A stretch of 64,000 bases of DNA from Halanaerobiales bacterium (GCA_016278415.1 JADQBV010000013.1:1-64000); one strand, 5' to 3'; shown: positions 34,705 through 43,534, numbered from the stretch's first letter. The notes: generated by a model not told the origin, from the letters alone. Made by a program: numbers and translations.

Positions 34705-35658
34705 CTACATTTGCATATCCATGCCTTGTGATTGTTCAAATTCTTCAATAAGTGATAGCTTATTATCCTTAGAACTATAACGGTAAATTGCATCAGATAA
34801 CACTTCATCAGGTTCTACTTGGCTCTCATTTACTTCTGAAACCATCCTTTGAATAAATTCTAAATCTATATTTTCTTCTACCATAATTTCTTCTTCTTTT
34901 ATTATGATTACTTCATGGAGAGAAGATGGCAATACAATAAAATCTCCACCCAATTTCTTTGCAATAGAAGACATTACTTTTTCATCAAACATATATGCTG
35001 CACCTTGCATTCTTTTATCATTACTTAGTACCCACATCATATTTTCTCCTGCCATTTCCTCAAATAGCTCGACATCCTCTCCCATCAACTCTGCGATAAT
35101 ATCATTCATATTTTCAAATTTATACGGCAATATCCTTGGCATATTTCTTACTGCTTGGTCATGAACTTCTCTGTGATCGACACCCCAAAGTTTTAAATGT
35201 TCATTATTTAATAAAATACTTCCTGTACCTTCTTCCGATATGCATACATTCACCCGATACACAATTGCTAAATCCTCTCTTCTTTGATGGGGAATATCTT
35301 GTAATAACTTTTCATTTTTCTCTGCATTAATGACTGTATAATATAGATTATCTTTCATATTGTTGTAGGTGAAGTCTTCTAAATTAAACTGCGGTGTTCT
35401 TTTTATTTCTCTTTGAAAAATCTCACCAATCTTACTCATAGTCTCACTGACCTTCATACCCTCCTGATATAAGTCATAAAAGGAATTCAGGTAAATATTA
35501 GGGCAAATATTACTTTCTCCACGCAAAGTAAGTCCTGTTAATCCCTCCCCATTATTTTTTCTGACCACATTAATTTCTGGATTTACACCTTTATATTCTT
35601 CTGGCAAATAATCTTTAATTTCTCTTTTTACTGTTTCTACATATTCATTAAATGTCAT
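34705..35658 (-). CDS. DUF5688-type conjugative element protein
   Basis: A 317-residue soluble protein of a family found only in Firmicute conjugative elements as far as I know (MTFNEYVETVKREIKDYLPEEYKG...GLTLRGESNICPNIYLNSFYDLYQEG). No catalytic motif or membrane segment is visible. The tail reads SQGMDMQM. The frame opens two codons earlier, but ATG 35658 is the one correctly spaced from AAGGAG. Function unknown. The 97-base gap to the next gene holds only a few AT-rich short repeats. Confidence 0.7.
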   Translation of the reverse strand: MTFNEYVETVKREIKDYLPEEYKGVNPEINVVRKNNGEGLTGLTLRGESNICPNIYLNSFYDLYQEGMKVSETMSKIGEIFQREIKRTPQFNLEDFTYNNMKDNLYYTVINAEKNEKLLQDIPHQRREDLAIVYRVNVCISEEGTGSILLNNEHLKLWGVDHREVHDQAVRNMPRILPYKFENMNDIIAELMGEDVELFEEMAGENMMWVLSNDKRMQGAAYMFDEKVMSSIAKKLGGDFIVLPSSLHEVIIIKEEEIMVEENIDLEFIQRMVSEVNESQVEPDEVLSDAIYRYSSKDNKLSLIEEFEQSQGMDMQM

Positions 35659-35755
35659 ATGCATTCTCCTTTACTTTTGCTGTTCTCATTGAAACAAGCT
35701 GCTTTTTATAGTTACCTTCATTGCTACGTGCTACTTAAAAACTTATAATCTTATT

Positions 35756-36136
35756 TTAAAAATCAAATCCAATAAACTCCATCCTTGGTTGTGCCTCTGG
35801 TTCTTCTCCAGTAAATTCTTGAACCTTTCCAAATTCTTGTGTATATTTTTCTATTTGTTCATCAGTAAGTGAGATAAATTCTCCATCACAACTATCCCCT
35901 ACAATAAAAAAAGGACCAGCAATGATGTCATTACCAACCCTTCGATTTAATTCCATCCCATTTAATTTTCCTTCTTCATTACATACTAAAATACAATTAT
36001 CATCTAAATAAATACATTCAAATAATCCCTCAACCTCTCCTTGAATACCCTCCAAGTCATTAGCTATTTCTTTTTCATAAGGTAAGTTTTGTGGCTCAAT
36101 CTTTAAGATACGAATTGTCTTTTCTATATTAACCAT
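35756..36136 (-). CDS. DUF3846-type protein
   Basis: A 126-residue acidic protein (RILKIEPQNLPYEKEIANDLEGIQGEVEGLFECIYLDDNCILVCNEEGKLNGMELNRRV...IAGPFFIVG) typical of DUF3846, a small family in Firmicute mobile elements. The function is not known; an antirestriction or regulatory role is sometimes guessed. GGAGG lies 8 bases before ATG 36136. It is part of the accessory operon, 12 bases after the preceding gene. Confidence 0.7.
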   Translation of the reverse strand: MVNIEKTIRILKIEPQNLPYEKEIANDLEGIQGEVEGLFECIYLDDNCILVCNEEGKLNGMELNRRVGNDIIAGPFFIVGDSCDGEFISLTDEQIEKYTQEFGKVQEFTGEEPEAQPRMEFIGFDF

Positions 36137-36148
36137 TCTCTCATCCTC

Positions 36149-36727
36149 CTACATATTCATGTTTTGACTTGGCTTTATTTTTTCGTCTAAATTACTACAA
36201 TAGTCAAGATATATTGTCATATCAAAGCAGTCATCGAGTACTTCAATTTCTGCGATTTCATCTCTGCTTGTTAGTTCATCTAAGAGTAAAGTTCCAATAC
36301 CATTGTTTTCTTTTACAACTATTCCATAGGATTCTTCTATCTCATTAAAATAAATAGCCCAACTACCATTTGAAGTATTTTTAGCAGATTCCTTAATTAT
36401 TTGCTCTGTAACGATAGAAATTTGCTCATCTACATACGGCTTAATGTTTGGCATAAATGCAACATATCTTGGATAATCATATCCTTGACTATCAATTAAA
36501 ATCCCATCTCCACTATCTTTATTTAGTACAAGTAGTCCATGGATTTGTCCTGTAGAATCTACATACATTTCATCTTTCCTATCTGTAATAAAGGATTGCT
36601 CACTTAATAGGTTCTTACTAAATGTCTCAAATTCATTATCATTCATTAGTTCAATCCCATTAATTACACATTCTCTCGTATGGAATGCAGATATCTTTCG
36701 TTCAAATATTGCCTTTGTTGTTAGCAT
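36149..36727 (-). CDS. Hypothetical acidic protein with Met-rich tail
   Basis: A 192-residue soluble acidic protein; I recall similar ICE proteins under DUF6329 but am not certain. Visible text: AFHTRECVINGIELMNDNEFETFSKNLLSEQSFITDRKDEMYVDSTG, GLLVLNKDSGDGILIDSQGYDYPRYVAFMPNI. The C-terminus is SQNMNM, which belongs to the tail group described in the findings. ATG 36727 follows GGAGGAGCTT. No catalytic motif is seen. Confidence 0.6.
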   Translation of the reverse strand: MLTTKAIFERKISAFHTRECVINGIELMNDNEFETFSKNLLSEQSFITDRKDEMYVDSTGQIHGLLVLNKDSGDGILIDSQGYDYPRYVAFMPNIKPYVDEQISIVTEQIIKESAKNTSNGSWAIYFNEIEESYGIVVKENNGIGTLLLDELTSRDEIAEIEVLDDCFDMTIYLDYCSNLDEKIKPSQNMNM

Positions 36728-36739
36728 AAGCTCCTCCTT

Positions 36740-37849
36740 TTATTTTAAAATATGTGGTCTACCATATAAAACCTGTTTGTTTGAATCAAATAAATCTCTG
36801 TACACCACCTGTCCTTTCGAGTATGCGGCATCTATTACCTTCCCATTTCCAGCATAGACTCCTACATGAGTAATGTTCATAAATCTACCGTTTGGCTTGT
36901 GACTCCAAAATACTAAATCTCCAGGAACTAAATCTTCTTTTGAAACAGTAAGATTATTATTAATACAAAATCTTCCTTGCTGCGCAGCAGTTCCAGGTAT
37001 AATTATTCCAATCTGTCTGTAGCTCCACATGGTCAAATAACTGCAGTCCGTATAATTTCCTTGTCCTCTTCTTTCTTGTGAATAGGGATCTCCAAGCCTT
37101 GACATGGCAAGCTTTACTATCTCTGACCCATTCTCACCCTCTGGCAAATCATGATACAATTGCTCTAATTCTTCTGGAGTAATGCTATGCGTCCAATCTC
37201 CCCATTCCCCAAAACCATCTCCTTCACTTGGTGCTGGAACTCCATACTTAATTCGGTAATAGATTTCATTGGCATTTGCCATATCCTCATAAGTAGTTTC
37301 CTTTCCCATAATACTTTCAATATTTTTGTAGACTTCCGGGAGAGTATCAATTGGTACTGCCACAAGATATGTTTCTTCCACTTCATTTCCGTCTGCATCA
37401 ATTATGGTTCTTGTACGTTCCTCATAAGTTACAAAGCAGGCAATATACTTATCTTGATCTACCTCAGATGGCTGGTTAGAGGCGAAATACAGAGAATAAA
37501 AAATAGCCTTAACCCTTATAGAGTCCAGACTATCTCCATCTTCCATTTGACCATTTACTTCCTCTATTCTTTCATCAAGCATTGTAAAACTATTACGCAT
37601 ATCTTTTATTTGACCTCGATATTCTTCAGGAATATTTTCTGATATAGCACCTCCATAAAATGATAATTGAATAACAGTATTGTTATGATTTGCTGTTCCT
37701 GAAAGCAATCCACAGATAATAACAATGATTAGAATAAATGGAGATAGGATTGCAGCAATAGTCCACCCTATACCTTTTCTCAGCCTTTCATCTGATAATG
37801 CTGATATAGCTGCCTTTGCAATAAGTCCTATGGTTGTAGGGTCTGCCAT
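36740..37849 (-). CDS. NlpC/P60 peptidoglycan hydrolase of the mating apparatus
   Basis: A 369-residue membrane-anchored cell-wall hydrolase. One membrane segment at about residues 26-50 (WTIAAILSPFILIIVIICGLL), a 180-residue linker region, and a C-terminal NlpC/P60 domain: catalytic Cys in GNYTDCSYLTMWSYRQ, His in ITHVGVYAGNGKVIDA. It should open peptidoglycan for the T4SS channel, like the Orf14-type hydrolase of Tn916. Start ATG 37849. It is 6 bases behind the GGCT gene, part of the transfer operon. Confidence 0.88.
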   Translation of the reverse strand: MADPTTIGLIAKAAISALSDERLRKGIGWTIAAILSPFILIIVIICGLLSGTANHNNTVIQLSFYGGAISENIPEEYRGQIKDMRNSFTMLDERIEEVNGQMEDGDSLDSIRVKAIFYSLYFASNQPSEVDQDKYIACFVTYEERTRTIIDADGNEVEETYLVAVPIDTLPEVYKNIESIMGKETTYEDMANANEIYYRIKYGVPAPSEGDGFGEWGDWTHSITPEELEQLYHDLPEGENGSEIVKLAMSRLGDPYSQERRGQGNYTDCSYLTMWSYRQIGIIIPGTAAQQGRFCINNNLTVSKEDLVPGDLVFWSHKPNGRFMNITHVGVYAGNGKVIDAAYSKGQVVYRDLFDSNKQVLYGRPHILK

Positions 37850-37855
37850 CTAATA

Positions 37856-38383
37856 TCACCACCATTTCATCCCGAATAAGCTTCCCTGTTCTGCTTTTTC
37901 CTCCATACTATTTTCTATCCTACCTATAGTTTTATCTACTGCGTTCTGTAAAATATCTGTATCAAATCCTGCATCCATATAGCCATCTTCAATTGATGTT
38001 TTGTAACGTTCTGATGGTATTCCGAGTTCATGACCAGGTGTCATCACATAAACCATTGCTGAAACAGTACTGCCATTTAACACAATCTCCATGTTTTCCT
38101 TTTCATAAAAATTAGGGTATCCTTCATACCTATCTAGTGATTTCTCATCTTCTGGTTGGATTCCCCATAGCAAAACGGGAACGCTACTTCCTTCACATGG
38201 TTCAATAGTTGCCACTGCACTATATCTTGAACCACGAAATACAAGCTCATAATCCTTTATTTCTGATGCTCCAATGACTCTTGCAGTAGGGCATCGTTGT
38301 TTCATTTGTGATAGATTTAAATTACTTCCATATGCGATATATAATATTTCTAGTCCTAACTCATTTAATTTATTATTTTTCAT
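37856..38383 (-). CDS. Gamma-glutamylcyclotransferase-like protein
   Basis: A 175-residue GGCT/AIG2-fold protein: YIAYGSNLNLSQMKQRCP at the substrate loop, a catalytic-Glu candidate in DRYEGYPNFYEKE, and the aromatic segment typical of the fold. Members release 5-oxoproline from gamma-glutamyl compounds or cut gamma-glutamyl amide bonds. It lies 9 bases after an amidoligase gene; this pair was predicted by Iyer, Aravind and colleagues to make and remove peptide modifications. ATG 38383 has GGAGGTCAGG. Substrate unknown. Confidence 0.82.
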   Translation of the reverse strand: MKNNKLNELGLEILYIAYGSNLNLSQMKQRCPTARVIGASEIKDYELVFRGSRYSAVATIEPCEGSSVPVLLWGIQPEDEKSLDRYEGYPNFYEKENMEIVLNGSTVSAMVYVMTPGHELGIPSERYKTSIEDGYMDAGFDTDILQNAVDKTIGRIENSMEEKAEQGSLFGMKWW

Positions 38384-38392
38384 CCTGACCTC

Positions 38393-39439
38393 CTACTGAT
38401 TCATAGACATAGTAAAAGCAGGAGATTCTTCCTCCTGCTCATCTATTTCCATATCATTATTTTGTGTTTCTATTGTTTCTTCTTGTGGATTCGAAAGCTC
38501 AACTTCTCTCTTTTTCCTTAACCTTTCTTTCTGTGCTTCTGCTTGTTCAGGTGACTTCCATGCAATATTTCCTTCTAAATGGTCAAGGAGATGTTTCCTT
38601 GCTGTTTTAAATTCATCTCCTATTAAACCAAGTCTTAATAGCCATACTCTGAATGTATATTTTTCATTTTCTGATACAGTTTTTATTGGACTTGCTGACC
38701 TTTGGTTGTAGGCTTGAGCTGTAATAGCCATACAAAATTGCAGATATGCTTTCATCTTCCCAGCATGTAGGGAACCATTAAAGGCTCGAAACTCAATCGT
38801 TCCCTTTTGAAAGACAGAATGAAGATTCAAGCAATGGTATCTACTATCATGATAATGCTGATGACTGCCATCACTACCTTTGTACCATAACTTTTGGATT
38901 CCACTCTTTGTTTTTGGTTTCTGCTTATTTAACTTCTCCAAAAAATCCGTATCTATCTTTTTGCAATACCGTCTTTCCCTATCTGAATCCACCTGTAATG
39001 CCTTGTATATCATATTCTCTTTTGCAGCTACAATATTAACAAGATTTCTTAATTGGTACGCCTCAAAAGGTGCCGCATTAATGTGAATATGGATTCCACA
39101 GGACTTATTACTAAATGCTCCTGCCTCTCTGAGCTTACGCACCATCTCCTGAATCTTTTCGATATCTTCATACTTACAAATGGGACTAACAAGCTCTACA
39201 CTGTATTCTCTGTCAGCTATTTGCTTTCTATTTCCCACCTTTTTCTGACAGCTTATGCTACCATCACTTACAAACTTCCACTTTCGGTTTTCATTATCCC
39301 TTACACTATAAGTGTCATAGCCACCACCTTCATGTTCAGCTATCTCATTGAGATATTCGGCAACTACTTCAGCAGCTCTTCTTCTTGTTATGCCTGTCAT
39401 CTCAATTTCAATTCCAAAGTTCTGATTTCTTAAATCCAC
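38393..39439 (-). CDS. Amidoligase (Amidoligase_2-type, glutamine-synthetase fold)
   Basis: A 348-residue protein with the COOH-NH2 ligase signature: FGIEIEMTG (metal-binding Glu-x-Glu), YSVELVSP, CGIHIHINA and GTIEFRAFNGSL. These are glutamine-synthetase-like metal and nucleotide residues, so it should form an amide or peptide bond using ATP. The last 60 residues are basic then acidic and end FTMSMNQ. The start is GTG 39439 with AAGGTGGTGAGG upstream. It is paired with a GGCT gene in the transfer operon; the target may be a protein tail, cell-wall peptide or small molecule. Confidence 0.82.
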   Translation of the reverse strand: MDLRNQNFGIEIEMTGITRRRAAEVVAEYLNEIAEHEGGGYDTYSVRDNENRKWKFVSDGSISCQKKVGNRKQIADREYSVELVSPICKYEDIEKIQEMVRKLREAGAFSNKSCGIHIHINAAPFEAYQLRNLVNIVAAKENMIYKALQVDSDRERRYCKKIDTDFLEKLNKQKPKTKSGIQKLWYKGSDGSHQHYHDSRYHCLNLHSVFQKGTIEFRAFNGSLHAGKMKAYLQFCMAITAQAYNQRSASPIKTVSENEKYTFRVWLLRLGLIGDEFKTARKHLLDHLEGNIAWKSPEQAEAQKERLRKKREVELSNPQEETIETQNNDMEIDEQEEESPAFTMSMNQ

Positions 39440-39451
39440 AGCCTCACCACC

Positions 39452-39964
39452 TTACCATTGCTTTTTTGCTTCGATGATGTCCTCAGCTTTTTGAAATCCT
39501 GCATACCTAGAAGCAGTGACAATATATTCTGTAAGTCTTTCATTTCTCCAAGAGTCTATCAGCTGTCCACGGCATATATCATGGAGTTCATTTATCTTTA
39601 GTATAGTGCTTTCAATAATTCTAGATGCTTGCGTGGATTCTCCACCAGATAGCTTTAGCTTATTAATATATTCATTGAGAATATGGTCAAATTCTTCAAT
39701 ATGCCCCCCATCATAATGGTTATATGCTAGGAAGGGATTTTCATATTTTTCACCATTAATGCAATACTTTATTTGCTCCAATAATCTTGGCCTATTCTTT
39801 GTTTCTGCCTTTAAATACTGTTCCATAAAACAAAGCAAGTCATTATCCCTGTTTGGAGTGTAACTGATGCACACCCTCAAATCATCTATAATGCCTTGCT
39901 TTTGTCCCCAATAGGATTCGATTTTTTCTTGTTTCATTACCCATTCTGCACTTTCAATAGTCAC
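39452..39964 (-). CDS. Hypothetical helical protein behind virB4
   Basis: A 170-residue soluble, mostly helical protein I do not recognise (KIESYWGQKQGIIDDLRVCISYTPNRDNDLLCFMEQYLKAET, LNEYINKLKLSGGESTQASRIIES). GTG 39964 overlaps the virB4 stop by one base (TAGTG), so it is translated from the virB4 transcript. It lies between virB4 and the amidoligase and may be a small partner of either. Confidence 0.6.
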   Translation of the reverse strand: MTIESAEWVMKQEKIESYWGQKQGIIDDLRVCISYTPNRDNDLLCFMEQYLKAETKNRPRLLEQIKYCINGEKYENPFLAYNHYDGGHIEEFDHILNEYINKLKLSGGESTQASRIIESTILKINELHDICRGQLIDSWRNERLTEYIVTASRYAGFQKAEDIIEAKKQW

Positions 39965-41784
39965 TACCTTCCACCTGCCTTTCCAAATAATTTTTCCTTA
40001 TATGCTGGAGCATGAACAGCTAAATTATAACGCTCATTACCACATTTATATAAGCAGACCCCTCTCTGTGGAAATTTAATAAGATTATATTCTGATTCTT
40101 CGAGTTGTAAGGTATCCATGTAAAACTGCTTATCAATATTTCCAGCATTAAATAAAAAAGCGTGTGCTGGGATAGAAAACAGCGGTTTAGTCAGCTCCTT
40201 AATGCCTTCTATATTGAAGTCCTCAAGGTTTTGACTGCTAAGTATTACTGCTGATTCCTTTTTTCGCACTCGCTTCATAAAATTACGGATATATTCTATT
40301 GCTGTAAGATTAGTAAGGAATAAATACAATTCATCAATTCCAGCTGCAGTATTACCTTCCGTTAACAGTTTATCTGACATAAAGGATAATACATTAAATA
40401 GTAAGGCATTCTTTACATTTTTACTAGCCTGTAACAACCCCTTTACACCAAATACAATAAATCTATTAGAAGTTATATTGGTATGTCCATTAAAGAATTT
40501 ACTTTCTGCACCTTGGCACATGGAATGAAGTCCAAGCAGAATTTCCTGTAATAAGTCTACCGTGTAAAGCTGATATTTTCCCTTATCATATCCTTTATAT
40601 TCTTCCTCTATTAACGTATAAAGGTCTGAAAGAATAGGATAATCAACAGATTCTAATTTGCTGAAATTTGTACTATCACTGATGCTCCATTTAGTGTAGA
40701 GTTTACCAAGCATAATTTCTATAACATCAATATGTCTATCATCAAAATCTTTATAGCACCTAAAGAAGTCTTTTAAAAAACTAATGTGTTGACTTAGCTT
40801 TGTCGCTTGTCTAAATGCAAGAGGAGCATCTTCGTCCTGTGGACTTCCTCCCTCATCCCAAGTCTTTGGTTCTAGTGGATTTATCATATACTCTCCACTC
40901 ATTAAATCTACAAAGCATCCACCTATATTTTCTGCAAGTTCCACATACTCATGCTCTGGATCTAAGCATATGACATTCTTTCCTGATTCTAAGATATTGC
41001 ATAATATTAGCTTTAATAAATAGCTTTTCCCTTGCCCTGAATTACCAAGAATAAGGATACAAGGATTTGTTTTATCATGATCTCGTTTATCAAAATCTAC
41101 GAGAATATTAGAACCAAACTTATCTCTGCCTAAATAAAATCCATTGCTATCGGTCTTGCCTGAATAATTAAAGGGATATAGATTTGCAACTGAGGATGCT
41201 GGAAGTACTCTTTCATATTGACTACCAAATATATTTCTTCCTGTTGGACCAACACACAAAAAGCCTTGCTGTTGCCTAAGTATAAGTCTATCTACATTTA
41301 ATTTAGAACGCACAAGCTCTGTTAATACATCGGTCTGCAGTAGTTTCAAGCTGTCATAATCACTTGCAGTAAGTTCAATATATACTGCACAATGAAGGAG
41401 TGGTTCTCTGTTTCTATGCATAGTTGATACAAGGGTAACAACATCTTGTAAGTTGCTTTCTGCTGTTACGGTCTGCTGTAAATCATTTGTATTTGCAGAA
41501 TTCATCCTGTTTTTATTGGCTGCATTATGAATAATTTTCTTTTCTTCATTTGGAGTTACCTGTCTTGTATAGATTCTAAGGGTTACCCCATCTTTTTCTC
41601 CAAGATGACGAAGGATTGCTTGTTCACTGGTGCTTGTAGGGTATTCTCTTAGTGCCCATACGCATCTATAGGTATTGCCACAGATAAAGTGATCCGTATT
41701 GAATTTGATGATAGATGGAGCAATCATATCGATAAATGTTTTGACTTTTCCATCTTCTATGATTGGTGCTTTCTTTTTTACCAT
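39964..41784 (-). CDS. virB4: VirB4-like conjugation ATPase
   Basis: A 606-residue T4SS ATPase, required for channel assembly and substrate transport. Walker A GNSGQGKS lies at residues 247-254, and Walker B is GIDELYLFLTN. RVRKKESAVILSSQNLEDF follows, as in the family. It is soluble, expected at the membrane base. ATG 41784 lies only 34 bases downstream of a strong terminator hairpin, so its expression probably depends on read-through. A cargo cluster separates it from the PrgI-like gene with which it is normally contiguous. Confidence 0.9.
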   Translation of the reverse strand: MVKKKAPIIEDGKVKTFIDMIAPSIIKFNTDHFICGNTYRCVWALREYPTSTSEQAILRHLGEKDGVTLRIYTRQVTPNEEKKIIHNAANKNRMNSANTNDLQQTVTAESNLQDVVTLVSTMHRNREPLLHCAVYIELTASDYDSLKLLQTDVLTELVRSKLNVDRLILRQQQGFLCVGPTGRNIFGSQYERVLPASSVANLYPFNYSGKTDSNGFYLGRDKFGSNILVDFDKRDHDKTNPCILILGNSGQGKSYLLKLILCNILESGKNVICLDPEHEYVELAENIGGCFVDLMSGEYMINPLEPKTWDEGGSPQDEDAPLAFRQATKLSQHISFLKDFFRCYKDFDDRHIDVIEIMLGKLYTKWSISDSTNFSKLESVDYPILSDLYTLIEEEYKGYDKGKYQLYTVDLLQEILLGLHSMCQGAESKFFNGHTNITSNRFIVFGVKGLLQASKNVKNALLFNVLSFMSDKLLTEGNTAAGIDELYLFLTNLTAIEYIRNFMKRVRKKESAVILSSQNLEDFNIEGIKELTKPLFSIPAHAFLFNAGNIDKQFYMDTLQLEESEYNLIKFPQRGVCLYKCGNERYNLAVHAPAYKEKLFGKAGGR

Positions 41785-41818
41785 AGTCTCTTCTTACCTC
41801 TCTTTCTTTTTCTGCATT

Positions 41819-41845
41819 AAAAAAAACCTGCACGTTAGTGCAAGG
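41819..41845 (-). terminator. Strong intrinsic terminator directly before virB4
   Basis: Minus strand: CCTTGCAC (41838-41845), loop TAAC, GTGCAGG (41827-41833), then eight T (41819-41826). It ends the cargo transcript (VOC gene) and leaves no room for a new promoter before the virB4 start codon. Confidence 0.85.
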
Positions 41846-41913
41846 TTTAATAACATATAATACATAAACATTATTTTTAAGATTGTTCCATAATTCCATT
41901 GATAAATGTGAAT

Positions 41914-42336
41914 TTATTTAACTCTTTTGAACATTGGGTGATTTTCATTGAACTCAACTAAATCCCATAAGTTACCGTATAAATCTTTAAATACTGCTAC
42001 CGTTCCATAATCCTGTTCTTTGGGTTCTCTAACAAATTCTATTTTACTCATTATCATTTCATTGTAATCACGCCAAAAATCATCAGTTCCTAAAAAAAGA
42101 AAAACTCTTCCTCCTGCTTGATTCCCTATAAAAGGCTCTTGTTCTTGTTTAGATGCTCTTGCAAGTAATATTGTTGTTCCATTTGAACCTGGTGGAGATA
42201 CTACTACCCATCTCTTATCTTGGTCTGGTTGATATGTATCTTCAATTAATTCAAAATGAAGTTTTTTTGTATAAAATTCGATTGCTTCATCATAATCTTT
42301 TACTACTAAAGAAATATGCACAACTGCTTGAATCAT
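41914..42336 (-). CDS. VOC-family (glyoxalase-like) protein
   Basis: A 140-residue protein of the vicinal-oxygen-chelate fold: HISLVVKDYDEAIEFYTKKLHFELIED and, at the C-terminus, AVFKDLYGNLWDLVEF with a metal-ligand Glu. Members include glyoxalases, dioxygenases and fosfomycin or bleomycin resistance proteins; this one is of the general lactoylglutathione-lyase-like type, with no specific substrate evident. ATG 42336 has AAAGGAGGCAAAACA. It belongs to a four-gene cargo cluster inside the T4SS operon. Confidence 0.8.
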   Translation of the reverse strand: MIQAVVHISLVVKDYDEAIEFYTKKLHFELIEDTYQPDQDKRWVVVSPPGSNGTTILLARASKQEQEPFIGNQAGGRVFLFLGTDDFWRDYNEMIMSKIEFVREPKEQDYGTVAVFKDLYGNLWDLVEFNENHPMFKRVK

Positions 42337-42468
42337 TGTTTTGCCTCCTTTTTCTATTAATATTTTACAATCATCTGTTAATCAGCAATCATGTAAACGA
42401 AACCCTTATTTGGAAATTGAGCATTTAATTGTGTTAAATTACGTTAATCAACCTCGACAAAACGGAAC

Positions 42469-42651
42469 TTATCTGTTGTCGTCTTTGGGCTTTAAGAACA
42501 CTAAAACAACACCAGCAATTCCTATCGCTAAGCCAATCAGAACCCATGGAACTGTAACACTATGAGTAATGTAATAATCTAAGCTAGTCGATGCTAAAGA
42601 GACAAGTATTCCAAATAGAATCAATGCAATACCATTAAGTTGGTTTTTCAT
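42469..42651 (-). CDS. Small two-helix membrane protein
   Basis: A 60-residue protein with two hydrophobic segments (IALILFGILVSLAS and VPWVLIGLAIGIAGVVLVFL), ending KPKDDNR. No family recognised. ATG 42651 is placed 9 bases after GAAAGG; the ATG at 42660 overlaps that site. Cargo gene between the VOC and VanZ-like genes. Confidence 0.6.
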   Translation of the reverse strand: MKNQLNGIALILFGILVSLASTSLDYYITHSVTVPWVLIGLAIGIAGVVLVFLKPKDDNR

Positions 42652-42730
42652 ATCTTTCATCCTTTCAAATTCCTATTTATCGTTTTGATTTATCTATCTG
42701 ACACCTTTGCAATTTTTATTTGCAAAGCCA

Positions 42731-43243
42731 CTATAAGTTGTATATTACTAGTACTGATAATAATGAAATCATTAATATAGTTGCTATTGTTGCGATTATA
42801 TTTATAAGTTTCTGTGCATTAATACTATTTTTCGATATTTTCCCAATCCCTTTATAGATTATTAATCCAATTATTCCACCTAAAGTATTGTTAATGATAT
42901 CTGTAATATCAGAAGCTCCAACGCCTAAAATAAATTGGAACACTTCACATATAAAGCTAATCAAGAAAAATAAGAATATCTTCCTACCAGTAGTCCATTT
43001 TCTAAATAGAATGCCTGAATATATACCAAAGGGTATAAAAATTACTATCATGATAATTTCACGGAAATCAAGTTTGCTATTTACTATTAAAGATTCATTA
43101 AAAGGAATTAGATTTATACTTCTCATATAACCTAATTTTGAAAATGGTGCATTAAATTTAAATACTATTATCCAAAATAGTGCAATTAAATAAATTACAA
43201 ACAATACTTTAGTCCATTTCTTTATTTTACTATCATCTTTCAC
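42731..43243 (-). CDS. VanZ-like membrane protein
   Basis: A 170-residue protein with about five hydrophobic segments and the VanZ signature (INLIPFNESL, PFGIYSGILF, SFICEVFQFILGVGASDITDIINNTLGGIIG). VanZ of Tn1546 gives low-level teicoplanin resistance; most relatives are uncharacterised. GTG 43243 has GGAGGTAAAAC. Cargo of the ICE; no van genes are nearby. Confidence 0.8.
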   Translation of the reverse strand: MKDDSKIKKWTKVLFVIYLIALFWIIVFKFNAPFSKLGYMRSINLIPFNESLIVNSKLDFREIIMIVIFIPFGIYSGILFRKWTTGRKIFLFFLISFICEVFQFILGVGASDITDIINNTLGGIIGLIIYKGIGKISKNSINAQKLINIIATIATILMISLLSVLVIYNL

Positions 43244-43330
43244 GTTTTACCTCCAATATTCCTATAAACTCTTATTTTTCTTATTTATATATCTGCTCTA
43301 CTTATTGAAATTTTCCGCTTCCTTTTGTGC

Positions 43331-43534
43331 TCATACTATTGTATTTTCATTTAGTATCTTAATAATATTGGCAGAACAGCATTTCTTTGTTGGACTTAAT
43401 TCTTTACATTTACCCAGGGTACAAGCACCTGTCATATCTCTAATGTCCTGTAGAGATTTTCCCCCATTTGCAATAGCTTCTAATATTTTTTTCTTACTAA
43501 CATTGGAGCAATAGCATATTATTTCATTTTGCAC
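43331..43534 (-). CDS. BFD-like [2Fe-2S] domain protein
   Basis: A 67-residue protein with four conserved cysteines in BFD/NifU-middle arrangement (IICYCSNVSKKKILEAIANGGKSLQDIRDMTGACTLGKC), plus a CC pair further on. It should hold a [2Fe-2S] cluster and act in electron transfer or iron release. GTG 43534 is best spaced from GAGG; the frame is open to 43543. It is the first gene of the cargo cluster. A promoter is expected in the AT-rich gap 43560-43640. Confidence 0.7.
   Translation of the reverse strand: MQNEIICYCSNVSKKKILEAIANGGKSLQDIRDMTGACTLGKCKELSPTKKCCSANIIKILNENTIV

Noticed and set aside
41666..41899. Leader-peptide ORF reading through the virB4 terminator
   Set aside because: No ribosome-binding site before its ATG, and it mostly overlaps virB4 in another frame.
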